A stretch of DNA of 64,000 nt from an uncultured Methanospirillum sp. (GTDB lineage: Archaea > Halobacteriota > Methanomicrobia > Methanomicrobiales > Methanospirillaceae): NCBI RefSeq assembly GCF_963668475.1, contig NZ_OY764544.1, positions 310,001 through 374,000 on the forward strand, written 5' to 3'. Under the pieces are notes generated by a model that worked only from the letters and a program-made list of their open reading frames with translations, was not told where the DNA came from and made no database searches. The translations under genes were made by a program, and so were the position numbers. Positions 7,635-17,981 of this stretch are shown piece by piece. Each line of letters starts with the position of its first letter. Within the stretch, counting starts at the first letter, position 1.

Positions 7635-10577
7635 TTAGTATCCTCCGAACGGTTTCTTGTATGCTTGTTCAAGTTCGCTGACCGGTATTGATAGCAGCAT
7701 TGTTTTTCCAGAAATCTGGAGGTTCTTTCCGGTTACCCGTCCGATCAGGGTTGCATCAGAACCCATTGCGCGTTCGAAGGCTCGTTTATTGTCAGGTGCG
7801 ATTGTGACAACAAACCTCCCAAGTGTCTCTGAATAGAGCAGGTAGTCTGCTCTTATTCCCCCTGGAATGCTAATATCCATTCCAAGTCTCCCGGCCATTG
7901 AAATTTTAGCAAGGGCTACAGCAAGACCACCATGTGTAACCGGATAAGCTGAAGCGACAAGGTCATGGAGAATGGCAGATGTCAGTTTTTCATAACGGGC
8001 TTTCATTGCCGGGATCTCAATCTGCGGAATCGTGCCAATTCCATCTGCACAGAGGTGTGCAAAATATTCTGAACCTCCAAGTTCTTCTGCAGTCTCTCCA
8101 ATAAGATAGACCAGATCTCCTTCTATCTTTATATCCATTGAGACTGCCTTTGTCACATCAGGATGAACTCCGATAGACGATATCAGCAGGGTTGGAGGAA
8201 CAGAGACACGGACCCGGTTGTTTTCGGCATCAAACCCTGAGAAATCGTTGAACATGCTGTCTTTTCCGGAGATGAACGGAGTCATAAATCCGGTTGCTCC
8301 ATCATAACATCCCTGTGCAGCGGCTTTCAACTGATCAAGTCGTTCAGGTTCATCTGATGAACACCAGCAGAAGTTGTCAAGAATCGCAATATTCTCTAGC
8401 GGAACACCGATGGCGATTAGCCCTCGTATGGCAGTATCAATAGAAGCAATAGCCATGCAATACGAGTCGATCTCTGAGTACGATGGGAAAAGCCCCTGGG
8501 AAAGGCCGACACCTTTTTTCGAAGAAGCAACCACTTTTGTCAGGGTAGCCATACCCTGAACTCTGCCGACTCCCTGGACCGGTCCAAGAACATGTCCTCC
8601 CTGCACGGTGTGATCATACTGTATCGAGATAAACTCCTTTGAGCAGATGTTCTTTCGCTGAAGCATCGCTTTCAGGGTGTCACCGAGATTCTCCGGGCAT
8701 CCTGGTTCTAATCCACCGGCATCCGGTGATGATCTGACTGTAATGAGATGTTTTGCAGGAAGGCCATCATGAAGGAATGCGAGCTCGATATCCATCACAA
8801 CAGAACCGTTGAACTCGACAACACAGCGTCCCGTATCAGTAAATGTTCCGATAACCGTTCCTTCAACCTCTCTGCGGTAAAGAAGATCCATGAGCTCATC
8901 GATCTTTTCTGGCGGTACTGCAAGCGTCATCCGCTCCTGTGATTCAGAGATCCAGATCTCCCACGGTGCCATACCCGGATATTTTAAAGGAACTTTATCA
9001 AGACAGATATGACATCCGTTACACTCTTTTGCCATCTCTGCTACTGAACAGGATATCCCCCCGGCACCGTTGTCAGTAATACTGGTATACAGCCCTTTAT
9101 CACGGGCTTCTTTGACGATTACATCTGATACCTTCTTCTGGGTTATCGGATCTCCGATCTGAACAGCAGTCACCGGACTCCCGGGATCCAAGGCTTCAGA
9201 TGAGAAGGTTGCACCATGAATTCCATCCTTCCCGACCCTGCCACCGATCACGACGATGAGATCTCCAGGACGAGCCTGTTTCTCGTAGAGCTTTCGTTCT
9301 CCGTCTTCCCGGGGCATGAGGCCGACAGTGCCGGCAAAGACCAGTGGTTTGCCACAATAACGTTCGTCAAACCATACAAAGCCCTGCGGAGTAGGAATTC
9401 CAGAACAGTTCCCGCCCACACCAACTCCTGCTACAACTCCATCAAGGATACGGCGTGGAGACAGAATCGGATTCGACTGGTCTTTGCCACGGAAGAGAAC
9501 CGGGCTGGTTTCAGGGTCACCGACACAGAACCCATATATGTTGATACAAGGCTTTGCCCCAAGTCCGAATCCGATGGTGTCTCTGTTCACTCCAACTATA
9601 CCGGTGAGGGCACCACCAAAGGGATCAAGTGCTGACGGGGAGTTATGGGTCTCAACTTTATGAGTGACGAGATACTTCTCGTCAAAGATTATTGCACCCG
9701 AGTTGTCTGAAAAGACACTCAGGCAGATGTCTTTATCCCCTCTTTCTGTCCGGATCTTATTGGTAGCAGCCTGGATGAATGTCTTATACAGGCCTTTTGG
9801 TACATCATCGTCCAGTGCTGAGGCAAAGATCGTGTGTTTACAGTGTTCACTCCAGGTCTGGGCAAGAGACTCTATCTCAACATCTGTTGGTCTTCTTTCT
9901 TTTCCATCAAAGTAATCCCGGATTGCATGGAGTTGTGCCAGGTCCAGGGCTAGCGGTCCTCTTCGCTGACCGGTAACTGGATCAATAATCCCTTCTTTCC
10001 CGATACGGATGAGGTCCTGATCATCAAGGTTGAGATCAACCGGTTCAGCCGTCGGAAGTTCATGGAGTTCAACAAGTGGAACCACACGATCCATGCCACT
10101 CGTTCCATACTCCTGCCGGGATTTAATATGTACACGGTTCACAAGCGGGTTTGAGAGTGTTGCGGCCAGCACCTTTAGCGTATCGGAAGAAAGTTTTCCA
10201 CACACAAAATACAGATGCGAGGAGAATACTGCTTCACCTGGTTCGAATTTTCTTTTAGTAAAATCTTCGATGGTTTGCCGTGCAGTTGTGCCCACATTAT
10301 CTGTCACACCGGGAAGGAACCCGATCTCGATAGCTGTGTCAAAGTATGCCTGAGTGCCTTCGTCCACCGTAAATTTCTGTACCACCGGGTTACTCAGTTG
10401 CAGTCCGATCTCTTTCAGTTCTTCAGGGGTGAAATCTTTTGAGTTCGTGGAGATGGTGTAAACATCGACGAGATGGAGTTCTTCGATTGGGATCCCAAGT
10501 GAACGAATCCGGTCGGTTCTGACTGTAAGGCGGGGGTCTGCCTTATAACGGATCTCTATCCGGTGGACATATGCCAT
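7635..10577 (-). CDS. purL: Phosphoribosylformylglycinamidine synthase PurL with fused PurS-like N-terminus
   Basis: A 980-residue FGAM synthetase. The first ~85 residues look like a PurS-type alpha/beta domain (HRIEIRYKADPRL...TVDVYTI), followed by a second similar segment to about 160 (EAVFSSHLYFVCGKL), then the two AIRS-type ATP-binding halves. Motifs include W-S-E-H-C-K-H, V-E-T-H-N-S-P-S with D-P-F-G-G-A, and G-G-R-V-G-K-D-G-I-H-G-A. The fusion explains why no separate purS is visible beside purQ. It is intermediate between the ~720-residue small PurL and the ~1290-residue PurL with a fused glutaminase. ATG start at 10577; a 635-base intergenic region lies upstream. Operon with purQ. Confidence 0.94.
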   Translation of the reverse strand: MAYVHRIEIRYKADPRLTVRTDRIRSLGIPIEELHLVDVYTISTNSKDFTPEELKEIGLQLSNPVVQKFTVDEGTQAYFDTAIEIGFLPGVTDNVGTTARQTIEDFTKRKFEPGEAVFSSHLYFVCGKLSSDTLKVLAATLSNPLVNRVHIKSRQEYGTSGMDRVVPLVELHELPTAEPVDLNLDDQDLIRIGKEGIIDPVTGQRRGPLALDLAQLHAIRDYFDGKERRPTDVEIESLAQTWSEHCKHTIFASALDDDVPKGLYKTFIQAATNKIRTERGDKDICLSVFSDNSGAIIFDEKYLVTHKVETHNSPSALDPFGGALTGIVGVNRDTIGFGLGAKPCINIYGFCVGDPETSPVLFRGKDQSNPILSPRRILDGVVAGVGVGGNCSGIPTPQGFVWFDERYCGKPLVFAGTVGLMPREDGERKLYEKQARPGDLIVVIGGRVGKDGIHGATFSSEALDPGSPVTAVQIGDPITQKKVSDVIVKEARDKGLYTSITDNGAGGISCSVAEMAKECNGCHICLDKVPLKYPGMAPWEIWISESQERMTLAVPPEKIDELMDLLYRREVEGTVIGTFTDTGRCVVEFNGSVVMDIELAFLHDGLPAKHLITVRSSPDAGGLEPGCPENLGDTLKAMLQRKNICSKEFISIQYDHTVQGGHVLGPVQGVGRVQGMATLTKVVASSKKGVGLSQGLFPSYSEIDSYCMAIASIDTAIRGLIAIGVPLENIAILDNFCWCSSDEPERLDQLKAAAQGCYDGATGFMTPFISGKDSMFNDFSGFDAENNRVRVSVPPTLLISSIGVHPDVTKAVSMDIKIEGDLVYLIGETAEELGGSEYFAHLCADGIGTIPQIEIPAMKARYEKLTSAILHDLVASAYPVTHGGLAVALAKISMAGRLGMDISIPGGIRADYLLYSETLGRFVVTIAPDNKRAFERAMGSDATLIGRVTGKNLQISGKTMLLSIPVSELEQAYKKPFGGY

Positions 10578-11212
10578 GTGTACCTTATAGATATTGATCG
10601 GTGAAGAGCAAAATAAGTATCAAGTATAAGGAGATCTCTGGAGAAAGTCCAGCCTGATCATGGAATAAAAAGGGAGCAAGAAAAAGGAATATGAGATGGG
10701 TAATTTACCTGTGAAATAGAATTAATGCCTTGGTATAGCATATCAGATTCATAAGAATTATGTCCGAATGATAAGTTATCGTGATATCAATAGATAAAAT
10801 GGTAGAGAATGAGTTGTCATATTTCCATAGTGTTCGTGAAATGTCGATGGCTACTTCGTTAATTATATATGTTGGGGAGTGCTACTACTATTCATCACAC
10901 CGTCATCTTCCAGATGACAGGAGTAGGAGTTTAGCAAAGAAAAATGCATAACTCACTCAAAGAGTAATCCTACAACTCATTCTTCCTACAATTCAGGGGG
11001 GTTACCCCCTCAACATGCTCGTGATAATGTTATTATATGAAACTCCTGTTGTGTCTGATATTGATTATACTATACAATCCATAAATTCCAATTATTTTGT
11101 GAGTTCCCATGTACATGAATAAAACTAGCAGATCCTATAGCGTTCCACAAGCCGACAGGAGACCAATCCCATGAATTATTAAATTTCTTAACCTATACTA
11201 TTCATAGATAGC
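10578..11212. other. Long intergenic region with two hairpins
   Basis: About 635 bases between divergent purL and the zinc-ribbon gene. I found no reading frame with support. Two compact inverted repeats stand out: GTCATC-TTCCA-GATGAC near 10903-10919, and a GGGGG-TTA-CCCCC type stem near 10998-11011. A purL promoter and possible purine-responsive leader would lie near 10578-10700, but I see no recognisable riboswitch. Confidence 0.4.
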
Positions 11213-11455
11213 ATGTATTGTCCAAGTTGTGGTGAAAAATTAGGCGATTCGACTCGATTTTGCCCGAAATGTGGTGCAGAGATTGATGGAGGATCTCAGG
11301 TTAATGATACCAGAAGATCGCGGTCTGGCAGATATGGTGAAATGGATCCCAAAGACCGGATGATGAGACTGGTCTGGGCACTTGTCGTAGTTCTGGCATT
11401 CATGCTCTTCTTTGCGGGCTATCACTATCTGAAGGCATCAACCGGCCTTCCATAA
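11213..11455 (+). CDS. Zinc-ribbon membrane-anchored small protein
   Basis: An 80-residue protein. Residues 1-25 are a double-CxxC zinc ribbon (M-Y-C-P-S-C-G and F-C-P-K-C-G-A). A charged, Arg-rich linker (33-48) is followed by one transmembrane helix (about 52-70) and a short tail, so the ribbon most likely faces the cytoplasm. This layout is common in archaea; the role is unknown. ATG start immediately after an AT-rich stretch, possibly a leaderless or short-leader transcript. It is followed by a 210-base gap before the ACT-domain gene and is probably transcribed alone. Confidence 0.75.
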   Translation: MYCPSCGEKLGDSTRFCPKCGAEIDGGSQVNDTRRSRSGRYGEMDPKDRMMRLVWALVVVLAFMLFFAGYHYLKASTGLP

Positions 11456-11666
11456 ATAGATATAATCATTTTTTGGGCGCAATTCAGGTAATAATATTGC
11501 TCTCGCTTTTTTTCCTGCCAGATCGCGTACCTATAGCAAAAAAAGAATAGAATTCCAATAGATATCGATCTGAAAAAAACTTGCAAGATAACCAAATCGT
11601 AACGATTCTTTTGTATCAGGTATAATTTCTGTAAGCACCAATACTATTTCAGGACTATTCATTCAT

Positions 11667-11939
11667 ATGACAAAAACAATAATCACCGTACTCGGCAGGG
11701 ATACAGTCGGCATCATTGCAAAGGTCTGCACATATCTTGCCAGTAACCAGGTCAATGTCGAGGATATATCACAGACGATCGTACAGGGTTACTTCAATAT
11801 GATGATGATCGTTGATACCGACCACTTACAAAAACCGTATTCTGAAATGCTAACAGACCTGGAAAGACTCGGCGACGAGATAGGGGTTAAAATCAGGTGT
11901 CAGCGTGAAGATATTTTTACGAAGATGCATCGAATCTGA
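11667..11939 (+). CDS. ACT domain protein (UPF0237 type)
   Basis: A 90-residue protein that is one ACT domain: KTIITVLGRDTVGIIAKV at the start with the glycine-containing first loop, then the S-Q-T-I-V-Q-G-Y-F-N-M strand. ACT domains bind amino acids or similar small molecules and regulate partner enzymes. It lies 9 bases upstream of the UPF0210 gene in the same direction; this pairing is seen in many archaea and bacteria, which implies a joint function. The ligand is not known. Confidence 0.88.
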   Translation: MTKTIITVLGRDTVGIIAKVCTYLASNQVNVEDISQTIVQGYFNMMMIVDTDHLQKPYSEMLTDLERLGDEIGVKIRCQREDIFTKMHRI

Positions 11940-11948
11940 CGGATTCTT

Positions 11949-13313
11949 ATGATAAATATTCTTGAGGTCAATGAGACCAACAAAATGATTGAGCAGGAGA
12001 AGCTTGATGTGAGAACCATCACGCTTGGCATCAGTCTTCTCGACTGCGCTGATTCAGATCTTAAGGCCTTAAACCAGAAAATATATTCAAAAATAACCCG
12101 GTTGGCAAAAAACCTTGTCTCTACCGGAAAAGAGATCGAGCGTGAGTATGGAATACCAATAGTAAATACCAGGATTTCAGTAACACCGATTGCACTAATA
12201 GCAGGTCAGGCGTGCAAATCGACGGGTGATTTTATTTCAGTAGCAAAAACCCTGGATAAGGCTGCTCTTGATATGGGCGTAAACTTTCTTGGGGGCTATT
12301 CTGCTATTGTATCGAAGGGGATGACAACGACAGATGAGAATCTTATCCGTTCCATCCCAATGGCCTTAGCTCATACTGAAAGGGTCTGCAGTTCAGTAAA
12401 TATCGGGTCGACAAAGACCGGTATCAATATGGATGCAGTAAAACTCATGGGCACCATCGTAAAGGAGACAGCAGAGGCTACTAAAGATAATAATTCATTT
12501 GGATGTACAAAACTTGTTATCTTCTGCAATGCTCCGGATGATAATCCATTCATGGCCGGATCATTTCATGGTATTTCAGAGGCCGATGCGGTCATTAACG
12601 TCGGTGTCAGCGGACCGGGGGTGGTCAAGCATGCACTTGAAGGAGTCAGAGGTGAAGACTTCGAGGTCCTTTGTGAGACTGTCAAGAAGACGGCCTTCAA
12701 GGTCACCCGTGCAGGCCAGCTCGTAGCACAGGCTGCTTCAGAACGGCTCGGTATCCCGTTCGGTATAATCGATCTCTCTCTTGCACCGACACCCTCGGTT
12801 GGGGATAGTGTAGCAGAGATCCTTGAGGAGATGGGACTTGAATCAGTCGGTGCACCTGGAACGACTGCCGCTCTTGCCCTTCTAAATGATCAGGTGAAGA
12901 AAGGAGGAGTCATGGCAAGTTCATTTGTCGGAGGTCTCAGTGGGGCGTTTATTCCGGTAAGCGAGGATCAGGGGATGATAGATGCCGTAAACCGAGGTGC
13001 CCTGACACTTGAAAAGCTGGAAGCAATGACCTGTGTATGCTCTGTCGGACTTGATATGATTGCAATCCCTGGATCTACACCTGCTTCAACAATATCCGGG
13101 ATAATCGCTGATGAAGCGGCAATCGGTATGATCAACCAGAAAACTACCGCTGTACGGTTAATCCCGGTGATTGGAAAAGATGTCGGTGAGATGGTAGAGT
13201 TCGGCGGTCTTCTGGGGCATGCACCGGTCCAGCAGGTAAATAAGTTCGGATGTAGTGATTTCATCAATCGTGGTGGAAGGATTCCTGCTCCAATTCATAG
13301 CTTCAGAAATTAA
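11949..13313 (+). CDS. UPF0210 (DUF711/PFL-like) protein
   Basis: A 454-residue protein of the UPF0210/DUF711 family, whose fold resembles glycyl-radical enzymes such as pyruvate formate-lyase although no activity is established. Conserved-looking stretches include [33 protein letters not shown] and the Gly/Ala-rich C-terminal region around [15 protein letters not shown]. There is no obvious C-terminal glycyl-radical motif, so radical chemistry should not be assumed. It forms a two-gene unit with the ACT protein. ATG start at 11949. Family assignment is strong; function unknown. Confidence 0.88.
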   Translation: MINILEVNETNKMIEQEKLDVRTITLGISLLDCADSDLKALNQKIYSKITRLAKNLVSTGKEIEREYGIPIVNTRISVTPIALIAGQACKSTGDFISVAKTLDKAALDMGVNFLGGYSAIVSKGMTTTDENLIRSIPMALAHTERVCSSVNIGSTKTGINMDAVKLMGTIVKETAEATKDNNSFGCTKLVIFCNAPDDNPFMAGSFHGISEADAVINVGVSGPGVVKHALEGVRGEDFEVLCETVKKTAFKVTRAGQLVAQAASERLGIPFGIIDLSLAPTPSVGDSVAEILEEMGLESVGAPGTTAALALLNDQVKKGGVMASSFVGGLSGAFIPVSEDQGMIDAVNRGALTLEKLEAMTCVCSVGLDMIAIPGSTPASTISGIIADEAAIGMINQKTTAVRLIPVIGKDVGEMVEFGGLLGHAPVQQVNKFGCSDFINRGGRIPAPIHSFRN

Positions 13314-13362
13314 ATCCCTTTTTAATGTCTACCCCGTGTTAGGTTTCAATCAACCTGACTGG

Positions 13363-13399
13363 TAAAAACCCCGGCCGTGCCCTAGTGGGGGCCACAGGC
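13363..13399 (-). terminator. GC-rich hairpin plus T5, downstream of the TPR gene
   Basis: Read on the minus strand, a roughly 9-bp stem (GCC, GTG, CCC pairing with GGG, CAC, GGC, with single-base bulges) is followed by CGGGG and TTTTT. It lies about 100 bases past the stop of the TPR gene at 13502. A close relative occurs at 40131-40163 on the plus strand; 25 of 31 aligned bases agree. Likely a terminator or a conserved 3'-end element. Confidence 0.5.
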
Positions 13400-13501
13400 A
13401 GGATCGATATAAATGATTACTTCAGAAAAATACTGGTCATTGTGACCAGAACTTGTAATTTTAGATCTTATTATCTGATTGATCCAAAAAAGATATGGGG
13501 G

Positions 13502-13885
13502 TTATACAATGTACCCGAGCATCCGGGCTTTATTGTTTGCATCAAGGGCATCATCCTTGTTGCCCAGTTCCTCGTTGATCTTGCCCTGGTAATACCATGC
13601 AGTTGCATTCTTGGGATCAAGGTCTGTGGTCTTCTTAAAATTAACCAGTGATTCAGAAAGACGTTTTGCCTTGTAAAGATCAAGTGATTTGCTAAATTGT
13701 GCATTGAGATTGGAGGCGTTCAGTTGAAGTGCGAGATCGTAAGAGTCAATTGCCTGGGTGTACCGCTGCTGGTTATCAAAAGCAGCACCCTTTGCCATAT
13801 AATCCTCTACAGTTTCTGCTGAGACTCCGGCGATGAAAACTGCCATGACAAGCAGTACTGCACTGATAATAATGTGGTTCTTCAT
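13502..13885 (-). CDS. Exported TPR-repeat protein
   Basis: A 127-residue protein with a signal peptide (MKNHIIISAVLLVMAVFIAGVSA, cut near residue 23) and three tetratricopeptide repeats. These begin near residues 27, 61 and 95 and show the usual A-x-x-x-Y-x-x-A-L pattern (QAIDSYDLALQLNASNLNA, LVNFKKTTDLDPKNATAWYY). TPRs mediate protein contacts; being outside the membrane, the partner would be a surface or lipoprotein. It lies downstream of nothing in the same direction within 80 bases except the hybrid kinase, whose stop at 13971 is 85 bases upstream, so co-transcription with the kinase is possible. Confidence 0.8.
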   Translation of the reverse strand: MKNHIIISAVLLVMAVFIAGVSAETVEDYMAKGAAFDNQQRYTQAIDSYDLALQLNASNLNAQFSKSLDLYKAKRLSESLVNFKKTTDLDPKNATAWYYQGKINEELGNKDDALDANNKARMLGYIV

Positions 13886-13970
13886 ACGATTCCCAGTACA
13901 TACCTGTGTTGATCGGATATGGGTTTTCTCGTCTCAATGGTTGATCATTATGGATCTCTCTCCAATACGG

Positions 13971-16900
13971 TTACTCCTCTTCAGTTCTTCGGAATGACCC
14001 CGAGGGCACGATTATTTCAAACCGTGCACCCCTGCCAGTTTCCCCGATCTCTCTGATAGTAATTGAAGTAAATGCAAGAATTTCCCGGACAAGAAATAAT
14101 CCAATACCAGTATTCTTTCCAAACCCCCGTTTAAAGATCTTTTCCTTATCTTCAGTGACGATTCCGATTCCGTTATCTTCCCATTGTATAATCAGATTAT
14201 TTTCAAATTCATATGTCATGACTCTGATTCTGGTTACCCTCTCACCATGTCTGATCGAATTATCCAGAAGATTTAAGAAGACTGCACTCAACATGGGATT
14301 GGCAAAGACAGAAACTTCTTTGATATTAGCAGTAAGGGTGACCGAATCAGGAACAGATGAAAATGGAATAGTTTTCATTAGCCTGATCCATTGTGGCTCA
14401 TGAGAACCGAGATCCTGATAAATCCTGGTAAATTCTATCTGTGACTGGATTGCTTCGATTGAATGTCGAACTTTCTCCAGATTATCACTAAGTACTGGAT
14501 CAGTACATGATTCAAGGAAAGAATCAAGGTAAATGTGGCCTATCGAAACATTATTGAGGATATCATGTCTGGTGATGTTTGTAAGGAGATTAAGCTGCTT
14601 GTTAGCCCTCTGCGTCCTTTCTTCAGCCTCTTTGCGTTCAGTGATGTCCTGGTTTACGCCATGTGTCTTGATGGGTTTTCCTGATGAATCTCTTGTGACC
14701 GCAACTCTGACAGATATAGATCGAGTAGAGCCATCTCTCCGAATAATCCGGTGTTCAAGATGTGATATATATGAAGGATTTGTAGTATCCATCACTTTTC
14801 CAACTTCACTCCTGACAAGCTCAAAATCATTGGGATGGACAAACTCGCGGACATATCGATCTGCAGTCATTTGGTATCCGCCTTCGCGCTCTGCAGTTGT
14901 TCCATATAATACATAAAACCGATCATTGAAGGTGAAGCGGTTTGTTTCTGAATCATACTCCCATACTGCAAGTTTTGCCATACTCATTGCTTCGTTGAGC
15001 AGATTTTTACTTGTCACAAGTTCCTGCTCAATATGGGCACGTTCTATCTCTGCTGCTGCTTTTACGGCAATGATATCAATAATCTCCCGTAGAGAGTCAG
15101 AGACCGTAATAGGTTTCCTGAATAAAATGCAGAGGATTCCAAAAGCTTCACCTGCTGAATTATACAAGGGTGTACCAAGATAGCCTTTAATATTGAGATC
15201 TGTGAGATCCTTATCATCGGGAAAATGCGAGGCAACTTCATCCGGATAGACACTGAAGCCATTTTTGATAACACTTTCACAAGGAGACCCTTTGAATGTA
15301 TATCTGAAATCTTGGACCGGCATCCTGTCAAGATGCATTGCTAAAACATGTACACTATCTATATCCTGCTGAACTTCACCGATCAGGACGCAATCTGCAT
15401 CAAGCCAGGAACTGATGGTGTCAGTGATAAGAGAAAGTGATTCGATACCGGTGCTCTCGACCATACTCCGTACCAGTGCTTCAAATGCTGACTTATCAGC
15501 CCTCTGCTCTGTAATATCACTAAAGATAACACAGACACGCTCCGGAGAATCAGATGGACGGTACGCATTGCAGTGATACCATCGTCTGGTGGGTTCATGG
15601 TACTTCTCAAAAACTCGGGGAATCCCGGTTGTTGCCACAGACCTGTAGATATTCACCCAACTCTGATCGGTTCCGGGCCATACTTCAAAGATATCTTTTC
15701 CTCTGACTTCTTCCAGATTCAAAGCGGTGATCTCTGCATAGGCATCATTAAAGTACCCAAATCTGAAGCTGACAAAAGTACCCATCTCATCAAAAACAGA
15801 CTCCCATATGATGAAAGCAGAACTCATGTTCCTGATAATCTGCTCCATATCATCTGACGCCCTCTGCAGTGCATCTTCAGTCTGCTTTTTTGAAGTGATA
15901 TCACGTATAGAGATGAGAATTGACGGTAGATTCTGAAAGAAGATAGTTTTTCCGACACTCTCAAACCATCGAATCTCCTGCTTCATCGTTATGATCTTGT
16001 ACCGTGCAATATATCCATCAATACCGCTTGCGACGTTCTTAAAATCATTTATTACATCATCAATAGACTCAGGAGCAACTAACTCCATGACGTTTATCTT
16101 TCCGATGATCTCATCAGGGTGGTCAGCTCCAACCATCTCTGCAGCAGCAGTTGATGCAAATCTTATGTTACCTATTGGATCAAGAATCAGTGTGCCATCC
16201 AGCGAGTATTCAACCAGGGTTCTGAACTTCTCTTCACTTTCCCGGAGTTGTAGTTCTGATTGTTTGGCACGGGTAATATCTCTGATAGAGATTTGAACTC
16301 CGGTAAGAACATCATCTACAAATGAAGGTACGATATTCAGACTTACATAGCCCAAATTTCTATCTTTTTTCTGGATCTGTAGTTCCAGATTCTCTACAGG
16401 TTCGCCATGAGATGCCTTTTTTACACCGGCCATAAAGTCATCAGAACTCTCTAAAAACAGTACCCTGGAGAATAGATCTTTCAGATCTATCAGTTCCTCA
16501 GGATCATAACCGGTGATCAACCTGGATGATGGAGATACATATGAAGGAGAAAACTTGGTATCAAGAAGAATAATCAGATCAGATGACCGCTCGGCCATAC
16601 TTCTGAAACGCTCTTCACTCTTTGCAAGGGCTTCTTCACGGACTTTTAGGATATGGTAATTTTGCCTGAGTTCCTCTTCACTTTTTGCTAGTTCCTCATA
16701 TGCAGAAGAGAGATCGTCAGCCATCTTCCTGATCTCATATTCGGCCGTCTTCAGATTCTGAACTGAGTGAGTAGTGGTGATTATTCCATCGATACCTGCA
16801 ACACCCAGGAGATTTGATCCTATCGATTCGACAAAGAGATAACTCCCATCTGCCTTCCGAATCCTGTACTCAGTCGGGGTATGAGTATTGGTCATATTCA

Positions 16901-17507
16901 GAACATCCTGGAAATCTGAAATGACATATTTCTGATCATCGTAATGAATGAAATCAAAGGCCCTACGTCCGATAAAATATCCTTCCGGGTATCCCAGAAT
17001 CTGTGATGAGGAAGGAGAATCAAAGACGATAACTCCATCTTTATTAAGAATTCTGATAATATCCGATGAATTCTGAATAAGCAACTTGAATTTCAGTTCA
17101 TTTTCAGAAAGTAGTGTGGCATCCCTTCTTCGTTGAACAGCAGTTCTGACCTTATGAGTAAGTTCGGTGAATTGTGGAGTAGGACGACCTCCTTTCTGAA
17201 GAAAAAAGTCGGCTCCATTCTCAATTGCTTCAATGACAACATCTTCTCTACCCCTTCCTGTGAAGAGAATGAACGGTATATCAGATCTGCTCCTGATTGT
17301 CCGCAAGAGTTCTATCCCGTTCATACCTGGCATCTGATAATCAGAAACTATCGCATCGTACCGGTTTTTCTCAATTAAGATAAGTGCTTCCGGGCCGGAT
17401 GATGCTGTATCCACAATCATCTGGTATTTTTTCAGGTATTCTGTAGTCGCAACTCGCAACAATGGTTCATCATCGACGTAAAGGATTGAAAGGGGAGACT
17501 GTGTCAT
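13971..17507 (-). CDS. Hybrid sensor histidine kinase: REC, PAS x4, GAF, PAS, kinase
   Basis: A 1178-residue soluble signalling protein. Residues 1-120 are a receiver domain (Y-V-D-D-E, phosphoacceptor Asp56 in V-S-D-Y-Q-M-P, T in F-T-G-R-G, K in L-Q-K-G). PAS domains follow at about 140-260, 300-420, 425-545 and 555-665, a GAF domain at about 675-820, and a fifth PAS/PAC at 835-965. The phosphoacceptor helix contains L-T-N-I-T-R-H-D-I-L-N, and the ATPase domain has the N box L-L-D-N-S-I-R-H-G-E, D-N-G-I-G-I and G-K-N-T-G-I-G-L-F. No transmembrane helix is present, so it senses cytoplasmic cues. A receiver at the N-terminus of a kinase suggests it is itself the output of another kinase. The same architecture class recurs at 36384. 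Confidence 0.92.
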   Translation of the reverse strand: MTQSPLSILYVDDEPLLRVATTEYLKKYQMIVDTASSGPEALILIEKNRYDAIVSDYQMPGMNGIELLRTIRSRSDIPFILFTGRGREDVVIEAIENGADFFLQKGGRPTPQFTELTHKVRTAVQRRRDATLLSENELKFKLLIQNSSDIIRILNKDGVIVFDSPSSSQILGYPEGYFIGRRAFDFIHYDDQKYVISDFQDVLNMTNTHTPTEYRIRKADGSYLFVESIGSNLLGVAGIDGIITTTHSVQNLKTAEYEIRKMADDLSSAYEELAKSEEELRQNYHILKVREEALAKSEERFRSMAERSSDLIILLDTKFSPSYVSPSSRLITGYDPEELIDLKDLFSRVLFLESSDDFMAGVKKASHGEPVENLELQIQKKDRNLGYVSLNIVPSFVDDVLTGVQISIRDITRAKQSELQLRESEEKFRTLVEYSLDGTLILDPIGNIRFASTAAAEMVGADHPDEIIGKINVMELVAPESIDDVINDFKNVASGIDGYIARYKIITMKQEIRWFESVGKTIFFQNLPSILISIRDITSKKQTEDALQRASDDMEQIIRNMSSAFIIWESVFDEMGTFVSFRFGYFNDAYAEITALNLEEVRGKDIFEVWPGTDQSWVNIYRSVATTGIPRVFEKYHEPTRRWYHCNAYRPSDSPERVCVIFSDITEQRADKSAFEALVRSMVESTGIESLSLITDTISSWLDADCVLIGEVQQDIDSVHVLAMHLDRMPVQDFRYTFKGSPCESVIKNGFSVYPDEVASHFPDDKDLTDLNIKGYLGTPLYNSAGEAFGILCILFRKPITVSDSLREIIDIIAVKAAAEIERAHIEQELVTSKNLLNEAMSMAKLAVWEYDSETNRFTFNDRFYVLYGTTAEREGGYQMTADRYVREFVHPNDFELVRSEVGKVMDTTNPSYISHLEHRIIRRDGSTRSISVRVAVTRDSSGKPIKTHGVNQDITERKEAEERTQRANKQLNLLTNITRHDILNNVSIGHIYLDSFLESCTDPVLSDNLEKVRHSIEAIQSQIEFTRIYQDLGSHEPQWIRLMKTIPFSSVPDSVTLTANIKEVSVFANPMLSAVFLNLLDNSIRHGERVTRIRVMTYEFENNLIIQWEDNGIGIVTEDKEKIFKRGFGKNTGIGLFLVREILAFTSITIREIGETGRGARFEIIVPSGSFRRTEEE

Positions 17508-17669
17508 ATGTTAGATTGAATAATTCTTCACATCCAGCATTTATAAAATGGATTGTACTATATGCAGGTTCTGTTTTTTATTGCCAAAACCGTGTTAACT
17601 CATGAGGAAATCTGACCTGTCTGAAGAACGAAGTAGAGACGAAGATGAATAGATGATAAAACAAAAGAG

Positions 17670-17981
17670 TTAGATGGTTTGAGATGCGTTCTCGACATCT
17701 TCCCCTTTGAGAGTTTTTCGTCCTGCATCAGAGGCAATTTTTGTAGCTTCCCTGACAAGTTTTGCAATGTATTCTTCTGCAAACGCCAGAATTGAGGCGG
17801 CCCCATCTGCTCCAACCCTTTCGGCTCCATTTGCTTTTGCGAGCCTCATAACTGCAGCAGTCGGCAGATCTGTCTTCTTTGCAGTCACTCTGGATTTAAC
17901 CTGACTGGTCTTCTTCGGTTTAACAGCAGGTTTTACCGGCTTTTTTGCCGCTGATTTCTTTGACGTGGCTTTAATTGCCAT
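17670..17981 (-). CDS. Archaeal histone with lysine-rich N-terminal tail
   Basis: A 103-residue protein from the ATG at 17981; that start is chosen over the ATG at 17993 because GGGGGA lies just before it. Residues 37-103 are a complete archaeal histone fold (LPTAAVMRLAKANGAERVGA, then AGRKTLKGEDVENA). Residues 1-36 form a disordered tail with 12 Lys and 1 Arg and no acidic residue, rich in Ala, Pro, Ser and Thr (AAKKPVKPAVKPKK), resembling eukaryotic H1 tails. Most archaeal histones are tail-less and about 67 residues, like the paralogue at 56443. The tail probably adds DNA contacts or is a modification site; this is inference. It has its own AT-rich promoter region upstream and lies between clpB and the hybrid kinase. 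Confidence 0.88.
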   Translation of the reverse strand: MAIKATSKKSAAKKPVKPAVKPKKTSQVKSRVTAKKTDLPTAAVMRLAKANGAERVGADGAASILAFAEEYIAKLVREATKIASDAGRKTLKGEDVENASQTI

